A stretch of DNA of 31,085 bases from contig UQLN01000054.1 of assembly GCA_900541965.1 (NCBI GenBank), forward strand, positions 1 through 31,085, given 5' to 3'. Within the stretch, counting starts at the first letter, position 1. Each line of letters begins with the position of its first letter. Position numbers and translations under genes: made by a program. The DNA is from an uncultured Parabacteroides sp. (lineage in GTDB: Bacteria > Bacteroidota > Bacteroidia > Bacteroidales > Tannerellaceae). The notes beneath the pieces were generated by a model, which did no database searches, had not been told where the DNA came from, and was given only the letters and a program-made list of their open reading frames with translations. Of the stretch, positions 24,816 to 31,085 are shown in pieces.

Positions 24816-26077
24816 GTTTTAATTGTACTTTATAGAATAGAAATATCATCCGACTTACATTGGAGAAGACAACTATGTGTAGTTTTAATTGTACTTTATA
24901 GAATAGAAATTCCGGAAATTCCGGTGGAAGCAAGTTCGACATCATGGTTTTAATTGTACTTTATAGAATAGAAATTAGGTATACCGGACAGGCTTCTGTT
25001 TTTAAACAAGGTTTTAATTGTACTTTATAGAATAGAAATGGAAAAAGAATCTGTTTACTTTATAATTTTGAGAAGCGTTTTAATTGTACTTTATAGAATA
25101 GAAATGATAGAATTCAATAAGAGAGAAAATGACGCAATTGGCGTTTTAATTGTACTTTATAGAATAGAAATGAAGATGAAAGGCTATTTCTTTGCGCGCC
25201 TGAAAGGTTTTAATTGTACTTTATAGAATAGAAATTGTGGAGAGTTACGGCTCCCGTGGGGCGACTTTTTAGTTTTAATTGTACTTTATAGAATAGAAAT
25301 TTGATTTCTGCAAAAAAGTACCAAGACGCTAAGAGATGTTTTAATTGTACTTTATAGAATAGAAATAACCAAACGATTCGGAACAAAGAAATAATGAACA
25401 AAGTTTTAATTGTACTTTATAGAATAGAAATGACACTCGTGAGGTGGATGCTATCCCTTTCAGTCTATGTTTTAATTGTACTTTATAGAATAGAAATCCT
25501 GCCAAGGAGGCTTCGTAACACTTCGTGATCTTGGTTTTAATTGTACTTTATAGAATAGAAATTTATCAAAGGCCGTGATGATCGCACGCACCTTATCTTC
25601 GTTTTAATTGTACTTTATAGAATAGAAATCACCTTTCAAGTTCGACCCTAGTTCCTCGACTTGCTGTTTTAATTGTACTTTATAGAATAGAAATTAGCCA
25701 AGGCGGAGGAGGTTCAACACGCACGAAATGGTTTTAATTGTACTTTATAGAATAGAAATCTTTTTGTAAAGCAACAAACCTATATTTTTCCCTATGTTTT
25801 AATTGTACTTTATAGAATAGAAATTAACTTAAAAAACAAGATGATTTGTAGTATGCCGGTTTTAATTGTACTTTATAGAATAGAAATGGGCAAAAAACGT
25901 CATACAGCCGGTAAAGCAAACATAGTTTTAATTGTACTTTATAGAATAGAAATAAATAGATCAGAGGTAAGTTCCTTTTTTCTTAGACGAGTTTTAATTG
26001 TACTTTATAGAATAGAAATCTTCCGGATTCCCGGTTGTTGTACATGCCTTTTCATTGTTTTAATTGTACTTTATAGA
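24816..26077 (+). CRISPR. Type I-B CRISPR array, 20 repeats, 19 spacers
   Basis: Repeats of 29 nt begin GTTTTAATTGTAC and end ATAGAAAT. Starts: 24816, 24882, 24947, 25011, 25077, 25143, 25207, 25272, 25338, 25403, 25469, 25534, 25601, 25666, 25731, 25796, 25859, 25925, 25991 and 26057. The first 19 copies are identical as far as I can read. The last keeps 21 nt and then diverges, marking the distal end, so transcription and numbering run on the + strand. The 19 spacers are 34-38 nt long, all different, and show no long match to each other or to the rest of the window by eye. Identical repeats and the intact leader suggest a recently active array. The repeat carries no strong palindrome, which fits a Cas6 that recognises sequence more than a hairpin. 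Confidence 0.97.
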
Positions 26078-26229
26078 GATGAGAAGATGAAATACTATGA
26101 AAAAACTATTTTTGATAAAATATTGTATCATTTGTTATGAATAGGCATTTCTGTTTGTAGAAAATTTTTGGTAATAAGCAGACATACTTGTTTTACAAAT
26201 AGATAATATGTAGATAAACATTTAAGGAC

Positions 26230-26917
26230 ATGGGATATTTTGCAGGAGGAGGTTCTGGCAAGGGATGGAATTTGTTTTATTTCATTTTGACATCGGATGA
26301 GTTTAAAGAGCTATTCGATGGACTGTCTTATTCGTTTATAGAGACGGGTTCGCGCGTTGAAATGAATTATCGGGAAACTTCTAAAAAAGATGTATTTCAA
26401 GCATATGAAGAGTTTTTTGAACGGATTCTTATAGGAGAAGATAATTTAAGCAGGGAACAACTTTGGAAAATAGAACGCCCTGTTAGAACTTCTGTAACTG
26501 ATGATGTAAATAAGATTTCTTTTGTCGGTATAAAAGATGAAAAAGGGAATCCCATACCTTTTAAACTTGTAGACCCCCAAGAACCTGTAATTAATATTGA
26601 TCCCTTTTATTTATTTTGGTCGGCAGAACGGGAAAAACTGAGTGTTGTCTATATGAATGAACCGGGGATTATCGGTTTAAGACTCTAAATATATTACTTG
26701 GTACAATCAGGATAGTTCCGATACACGAGATACTACTTCGTATGAAAGTGCTTTATTGTTTGAAACTTTAGTGAAACGCATAAAGTCTGTTTCAAAAAAA
26801 GCAAAGGTCGAATGGTCTGGAAAATTGTTTAAACCAAACTTCTGGGTGAGTCCGAAAGTGCTGGAATTTATTAATAGAAATAAGTATTTACAGGCAAACG
26901 GATTAGTTATCAGATAA
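26230..26917 (+). pseudogene. Hypothetical gene broken by a frameshift
   Basis: The frame starting at 26230 gives 152 aa (MGYFAGGGSGKGWN... to GIIGLRL) and stops at 26686-26688. The +1 frame then continues without a stop from 26687 to 26917 with a plausible protein tail (KYITWYNQDSSDTRD... VEWSGKLFKPNFWVSPKVLEFINRNKYL). A gain of one base or loss of two near 26680-26687 explains the split; the joined product would be about 229 aa. I do not recognise the family; no transmembrane segment or catalytic motif is visible. TATTTTTG at 26107-26114 could be its -7 element. It lies just past the CRISPR array in an accessory region. Confidence 0.65.
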
Positions 26918-27046
26918 CAATTAGTTTTATTCATGTTGCTGATTCTGTAAATCATAAGTTAACTTATTATTATTTCCCGATACAAGATTTGGAAATCTTG
27001 ATACTAAATCACTGATAATAATATGATTAATGTTAAAAATATACAC

Positions 27047-27071
27047 TTCCGAGCAACAAACTAACAACAAA
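27047..27071. repeat. Left 25-bp direct repeat flanking the HNH gene
   Basis: Shares 23 of 25 bases, including TTCCGAGCAACAAA, with 28311-28335 on the other side of the HNH gene, same orientation. Att-site or cassette-boundary character is inference. Confidence 0.7.
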
Positions 27072-27099
27072 TCAAAGTTCTTATTTGCATATAAATGCT

Positions 27100-28221
27100 T
27101 TAATTCTTGTTCTTTAGTTGATGTAAAATAAAAGGTCCCATTTTTTTCATTATTTCATTAATAGCCTTATCCACCATTTCTTCGGTTATAACTGTACCAT
27201 TGGGGTATTTACCATTACCCCAAGCGTTATTTAAACCTTCCTCTATTATTTTGCTTGTATGATTTTCTCGTTGCCTTCTTTGTGAAATAGCCATGGTATG
27301 ATTGAAACATTGTTTTGCCTTCTCAAATGGCTGAGCATCCTTATTTATAAAAAAGTCAAGAAGAGTAGCCCTGTTGTAGTAAACCAAAAATTCTTTCTCA
27401 ATTACCTTTGAGTTCAAAACATCAAAACAATACGTTGAGTCTATTTCATCTCCATCATACGTGTCATTCAATAAAATAATGTATTTATATGCATTGAAAT
27501 AGTCAACATAACAATACAGGACTCTTTCTGAGGGATTTCCCCGTAAATGTAACATATGGAAACATTCTTCGTCGTTTAAATCATAGAGGTTGTCTTTGTA
27601 GTGCATCCAGACTATATCCTTATCTTCTGTGCCTTTAATGTAATTGAGTAATGGTTGAATATATTCAATATTTCCTTTTTTATACATGAAGTAGTTAACA
27701 GCACATTTGCATACAGCACGAAACACTTCTGGACCGCCTATCTCTAAGTTGAAAGTTGTATAATCATCCATATAACTTTCTTTGTGTACTGCTGCTTTAA
27801 TAATGTCCTCTTTTTTTAATTGAGGGTGCTTTCTCGCAATACCAGTTGCCATTTTTTTGAGTTCAGCATCATCTCGTACTATCATAGATATATTGACACG
27901 ATTACCTTCAACTGTCTCTTTGTATTGTGGTCTATGAGGAATTATAGTTCCATCGGGTAAAAAGCGCACTTCTTCCTTTGTAGCTTCTTTTTTTCCAACG
28001 ATCGGTTGCGGTTCTCCTCTTTCGCGCTTAATCATAAGTTGATTCGCAAAGAAATTCAGCTGCGTTGCCAGAGCATTATCAATTATTTCTCCAAAATCCG
28101 AATTACATTGTCGACAGATTAACGTCTTTGATTTTAATCGTCCTCCAGCAGCGTTTATAATTATATGTTCGTCTGAATAATTTCCACGCGTTATCTCAGT
28201 GCCGCATATATAACATTTCAT
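27100..28221 (-). CDS. HNH endonuclease-domain protein
   Basis: A 373-aa protein with an N-terminal HNH/Cys4 module: CYIC (C3, C6), DEHIIINAAGGR (catalytic His about 19, Asn about 23) and CRQCN (C36, C39, N40). This spacing fits HNH nucleases with a structural zinc. The remaining 330 residues are mixed alpha/beta with no motif I recognise, and a basic C-terminus. HNH proteins of this type occur in restriction, phage-defence and mobile-element settings; the neighbouring CRISPR locus makes a defence role reasonable but unproven. The gene is leftward, isolated, bracketed by near-identical direct repeats, and AT-rich. It is likely intact. Confidence 0.75.
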   Translation of the reverse strand: MKCYICGTEITRGNYSDEHIIINAAGGRLKSKTLICRQCNSDFGEIIDNALATQLNFFANQLMIKRERGEPQPIVGKKEATKEEVRFLPDGTIIPHRPQYKETVEGNRVNISMIVRDDAELKKMATGIARKHPQLKKEDIIKAAVHKESYMDDYTTFNLEIGGPEVFRAVCKCAVNYFMYKKGNIEYIQPLLNYIKGTEDKDIVWMHYKDNLYDLNDEECFHMLHLRGNPSERVLYCYVDYFNAYKYIILLNDTYDGDEIDSTYCFDVLNSKVIEKEFLVYYNRATLLDFFINKDAQPFEKAKQCFNHTMAISQRRQRENHTSKIIEEGLNNAWGNGKYPNGTVITEEMVDKAINEIMKKMGPFILHQLKNKN

Positions 28222-28310
28222 AATTTTAAATATGTATTGTATAAATACTGATTATCCCGATTTTGTGTATTCGTTTTATCTGAAATTTGTTGCTCTTGTT
28301 GCTCAAATAT

Positions 28311-28335
28311 TTCCGAGCAACAAAATAGCAACAAA
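28311..28335. repeat. Right 25-bp direct repeat flanking the HNH gene
   Basis: Second copy of the sequence at 27047-27071 with two mismatches; it runs into the 11-bp tandem repeat. Confidence 0.7.
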
Positions 28336-28370
28336 ATAGCAACAAAATAGCAACAAAATAGCAACAAAAA
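28316..28370. repeat. 11-bp tandem repeat, five copies
   Basis: Five head-to-tail copies of AGCAACAAAAT, the last ending in A instead of T. It lies about 95 bp upstream of the HNH start on that gene's 5' side, so copy-number change could affect its expression. Confidence 0.9.
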
Positions 28371-28798
28371 TGGAGTTATATATTAATGTCCAATATGGTT
28401 AATGTGTTGATTAAAAGTATTTTATTTCACATGCAGGTTTTATTGTTTATTTTGTGATTAATTGATTATTATTGATTTAATCATTCTACTTGCCCACGCA
28501 GCATATTTACATCATTGATTATCAGTGACCATTCATTTTAATCGGTACAACCTCTGTTTTGACAAATACACAGAATGTGGGAACAAATGCAAACCGTTGT
28601 ATTTCACGGTTTTGTATATACGTGTTGTACCGCCTCTTTTCAGCCCTTTTGTGGAATGTCCGCTATCAGATACAAGGAACTGAATGATAGGACATTTCCT
28701 CAGGTATGTTACAGAACGCTTGTTGTATGCAAAGGTAGTGGTTTTCCTGGGATTTCTGTGGTTTACACCAGATTTTTGCACAAAAAAATGTGATTGAC

Positions 28799-28897
28799 TT
28801 GAAAAAATGTAGCTATATATGATTTATTCGTTTGAAAAAATGTACTATTTTGAAGGTTATTCACTTGAAAAAGTGTAACTTTGCCATTGGAAGAATA
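28799..28897 (+). repeat. Three 33-bp-period repeats upstream of the ATPase gene
   Basis: TTGAAAAAATGTA at 28799 and 28832 and TTGAAAAAGTGTA at 28865 are exactly 33 bp apart, about three helical turns. Similarity continues beyond the 13-bp core between units 1 and 2 (TATTC at the end of both). The third unit contains the likely -7 promoter box, so the set may be a regulator array or a duplicated promoter. Confidence 0.8.
28849..28883 (+). promoter_or_regulatory. Promoter of the DUF4143-type ATPase gene
   Basis: TAACTTTG (28876-28883) matches TAnnTTTG exactly; TTTG at 28849-28852 is a -33 candidate, with a spacer slightly longer than usual (23 bp). The ATG at 28908 follows after 24 bp. Confidence 0.6.
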
Positions 28898-28907
28898 TGA
28901 TTGCGCT

Positions 28908-30299
28908 ATGCTTAAAAGGAAAATAGAAACATAGTTAGCTAAGTGGAAAGAGTCTGAGGACAGAAAGCCCCTTGTAATAAAAGGTATCCGCTAATGTGGA
29001 AAGACATACATTGTCCAAAAGTTCGCAAGAGAGAATTATGAGAGTGTGGTCTATATGAACTTCATACTTGAACCGGATAAGAAGTCTGCTTTTACGGGCA
29101 ATATAGATGTTGATACCATTATTCTCAACCTCTCTGCTTTAATTCAAGGTAGTCGTTTCATTGAGGGGAAAACCTGCATTATCCTTGATGAGATTCAGGA
29201 GTGCAAGGAGGCAAGGACTGCCTTGAAGTCATTTCATATAGACGGGCGTTTCGATGTTATTGCTACAGGTTCTCTTTTGGGAGTGAAAGACTACGGCAAA
29301 AGCAAGAAGAAAAACGAAGAAGAGGGGCAAGATTCTGTTCCTGTCGGATATGAAACCGTGATAGATATGTATCCGTTGGACTTTGAGGAATTTCTATGGG
29401 CAAATGGAATTAGCGACGCGGTTATTGATGCGGTCAAATCATGCTTTGAAAACGAAAAGGCTGTTCCCGATGGAATTCACAAGGCAATGATGGAGCTGTT
29501 GTATAGGTATGTCATAGTCGGAGGTCTGCCGGAAGTGGTGAACTGCTTTCTTGAAACCAAGAATATCGAACTTATATATAAGGCGCAGCGCAATCTTATT
29601 GCCGAGTACGAAGAGGATATGGTTAAATATGCGGATGATGCGGACAAACCTAACATCCGAGAATGTTTTGAATCTATTCCGAAACAATTAGCCAAAGAGA
29701 ACAAGAAATTCCAGTATTCCATCGTCAAGAAGGGTGGAAGGGCTTCGCAATACATCGGTAGCATCCAATGGTTGGAGGATGCCGGGATAGTCCGTAGATG
29801 CTATAACACGCAGATTACAGAACTGCCGTTAGAAGGTAATTCTATTAAAGAGTGTTTCAAGGTATATACTACCGATATAGGTATCCTTATGGCAATGCTT
29901 GATTATGGAATACAGGCAGATATTTTGAAGGGGAATCTTCTTGGATACAAAGGAGCTATCTTTGAGAATCTGATGGCTGATTTCTTATGCAAGTCCGGGC
30001 AAAAGCTATACTACTTCCATAAAGATAGCGGGCTTGAGTTGGACTTTTTGGTAAAATTCAAAGGTGAATGCGTTATCCTTGAAGTCAAGGCAAAGTCGGG
30101 AAAGGCAAAAAGTATGACTACGGTTCTGAAGAACAAGGATGTGTATCATGTCAAGAATGCAATTAAGTTGGGACAATATAATGTAGGATGTGAGGGAGAT
30201 ATACTCACCATTCCGCTTTATATGGGATTCCTTATTGAGGATAAGCTTGCGGATGTTATCATTCCTGATGTTGATTTAAGTTTATTGACTACCATTTAA
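28908..30299 (+). pseudogene. DUF4143-type AAA ATPase with two in-frame stops
   Basis: From the ATG at 28908 the frame reads MLKRKIET, TAG (28932), LAKWKESEDRKPLVIKGIR, TAA (28992), CGKTYIVQKFARENYES, then runs 435 codons to the normal stop. The second stop replaces what is usually Gln in the P-loop GxRQxGKT, a single C-to-T change. Walker B (CIILDEIQ), ATGSLLGV, and a C-terminal DUF4143 segment with a PD-(D/E)XK-like LELDFLVKFK...ILEVKAK are intact. Internal starts at 29046 (GTG) or 29055 (ATG) could give a roughly 415-aa protein without the P-loop. Full length would be 463 aa. The family occurs as multicopy ATPases in Bacteroidetes with no firm function. Probably a recent pseudogene. Confidence 0.85.
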
Positions 30300-30316
30300 T
30301 TATAAATAAAGACATT

Positions 30317-30934
30317 ATGGCAAAGCAGATATTAGTTGGAATTAAAGAGCAAGATTTGAACGAGGTTGCTCACTACCTTATGATATACCTCCCATACAAA
30401 GAGGATTTGTGTAGTTATACCGATAATTGGTTGGGTGAACTTTATGAAAACAAGTACCCTTTGGTATCTAAGGGGATGTGGTCAGCTATAATTGACTTGA
30501 AAACGCATAAGCTCTTGAATTGGAAGCAAGAGTATGGAAGTTTGTATTTTCAAGCCAAGATATGCGATAGCGGAACCTATTTCTTGCTTGATAAAGACAA
30601 AAAGGTGGTATGTAAAATTGCCGATTATGTGCCTAATGGTTTAATACCGGAAGCGGATGATTGTGGGGATTATATACGCCTAAGAATCAACTATGACGGC
30701 ACGATAGAAAATTGGCCTGAGGAGCCAGACTTTTCCGATTTTATAGAGGGGGCTGGAATCGTTGAGAAAATTGATACGAGCATTGAAGAAGAACCTATAT
30801 TTGATACCAAAGTTGAGTTTACTTATAGCCAGCTGATGACAAAGTTACTTCGTCTTCCTAAATATTTACAGATGGAGATAGGAAAAGCACTGATTGCTAA
30901 TGCGTCAGAAGGGTTTGAGGAGGAAGAAGAATAG
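30317..30934 (+). CDS. Hypothetical protein
   Basis: A 205-aa protein, unrecognised. It has a compact alpha/beta N-terminal half (MAKQILVGIKEQDLNEVAHYLMIYLPY, MWSAIIDLKTHKLLNW, YFLLDKDKKVVCKIADYVP) and an acidic C-terminus ending in EEEEE, with a helical stretch (YSQLMTKLLRLPKYLQMEIGKALIANA). No signal peptide, membrane segment or catalytic motif is visible. It starts 17 bp after the ATPase gene and is probably in the same transcript. Codon use resembles the neighbour. Confidence 0.7.
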   Translation: MAKQILVGIKEQDLNEVAHYLMIYLPYKEDLCSYTDNWLGELYENKYPLVSKGMWSAIIDLKTHKLLNWKQEYGSLYFQAKICDSGTYFLLDKDKKVVCKIADYVPNGLIPEADDCGDYIRLRINYDGTIENWPEEPDFSDFIEGAGIVEKIDTSIEEEPIFDTKVEFTYSQLMTKLLRLPKYLQMEIGKALIANASEGFEEEEE

Positions 30935-30967
30935 TATTGACTGAACATATTTTATAAGACAATTATT

Positions 30968-31084
30968 ATGGATACATTAAATCTAACCAAAATAGCATCA
31001 TTGTTCATCCTAACTTTAATAGAAAGAGATGATGGACAAAAGAAACAAATTTTGGAGACGCCAACAAATGGCTCGTGTGTTTAA
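30968..31084 (+). CDS. Possible 38-aa small ORF
   Basis: ATG at 30968 opens a 38-codon frame (MDTLNLTKIASLFILTLIERDD...NGSCV) that ends in TAA at 31082. It has a short hydrophobic stretch but no other support and overlaps the next gene in another frame. It may be a leader peptide or nothing. Confidence 0.25.
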   Translation: MDTLNLTKIASLFILTLIERDDGQKKQILETPTNGSCV

Positions 31085-31085
31085 G
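31029..31085 (+). CDS. Partial gene cut by the window end
   Basis: From ATG 31029 or 31032 the frame reads MMDKRNKFWRRQQMARVFK and is still open at the last base. The basic start looks like a real protein N-terminus. Stop codon lies beyond the window; family not determinable. Confidence 0.45.
   Translation, partial: MMDKRNKFWRRQQMARVFK

Larger units (their letters stand above)
28222..28907. other. Gene-free region with repeats and nested dyads
   Basis: No convincing gene in about 690 bp; the short ORFs on both strands overlap each other and look random. It contains TTGTTGCTC (28296-28304) pairing with GAGCAACAA (28315-28323), the 11-bp tandem repeat, a nested pair of dyads CGGTACAAC/GTTGTACCG (28543-28551, 28624-28632) and AAACCGT/ACGGTTT (28591-28597, 28606-28612), and CAAAGGTA at 28730-28737, which reads TACCTTTG on the minus strand and fits a -7 element. 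A leftward small RNA across 28730-28540 is a possibility. Confidence 0.55.

Noticed and set aside
25038..26140. ORFs across the CRISPR array
   Set aside because: They translate the repeats themselves (recurring VLIVLYRIEM), not a protein.
26941..27000. Palindromes ATAAGTTAACTTAT and CAAGATTTGGAAATCTTG
   Set aside because: Short, AT-rich and without a T-tract or nearby start; not enough for a site call.
28533..28793. Short ORFs of 82 and 72 codons on opposite strands
   Set aside because: They overlap each other, have no family resemblance and no ribosome-binding context.
28908..29045. Stop-codon recoding (TAG/TAA read as sense)
   Set aside because: Both TAG and TAA would need recoding, yet neighbouring genes, including this one, end with TAA. 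Nonsense mutations are simpler.

Overview
The window looks like a chromosomal segment of a gut-type Bacteroidales (Bacteroides/Parabacteroides group). The evidence is the Bacteroidetes-style promoter elements (TAnnTTTG near -7), the short lipoprotein signal sequences, and the glycan-processing lipoproteins and secreted GH2/GH43 enzymes. The species is not assigned.

Region 1 (1-10090): after two 42-bp hairpin repeats comes a tightly packed + strand operon. It encodes a medium-chain dehydrogenase, a DeoC-type aldolase, a large HzsA-like c-type cytochrome lipoprotein, a YVTN-propeller/di-haem cytochrome c lipoprotein, a secreted PQQ-like propeller protein, a GH43 lipoprotein and a secreted GH2 enzyme, and it ends in a clear terminator. 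Combining periplasmic haem and propeller proteins with two glycosidases and two cytosolic aldehyde/alcohol enzymes suggests an oxidative glycan or glycoside route; its substrate cannot be read from the sequence. A gene-poor stretch (10090-10828) follows and carries three 18-bp dyads spaced exactly 22 bp apart.

Region 2 (10829-15780): ordinary housekeeping-type genes: an RluA-family pseudouridine synthase with a coiled-coil N-terminal extension, a tandem-GNAT protein, a short M28/M42-like metallopeptidase, a DUF1847 protein and an SDR oxidoreductase.

Region 3 (15945-26077): a complete type I-B CRISPR-Cas locus in the order cas6-cas8b-cas7-cas5-cas3-cas4-cas1-cas2, then a terminator, a leader and an array of 20 repeats (29 nt, the last one decayed) with 19 spacers of 34-38 nt. 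It is visibly AT-richer than regions 1 and 2. The most striking feature of the window is here. cas4 is broken by a 67-bp insertion built as a 31-bp target duplication, a 36-bp unique segment and a second 31-bp copy. This is the geometry of one CRISPR repeat-spacer unit, and on the minus strand the duplicated target begins with the same nine bases as positions 2-10 of the CRISPR repeat. I read it as a probable ectopic (off-target) spacer integration by the locus's own Cas1-Cas2 into its own cas4.

Region 4 (26086-31085): accessory and decaying DNA. It holds a frameshifted hypothetical gene, an HNH endonuclease gene bracketed by 25-bp near-identical direct repeats, an 11-bp tandem repeat, a 33-bp-period promoter repeat, a DUF4143-type ATPase gene with two in-frame stops (one inside its P-loop), an unknown protein and a gene cut by the window end.
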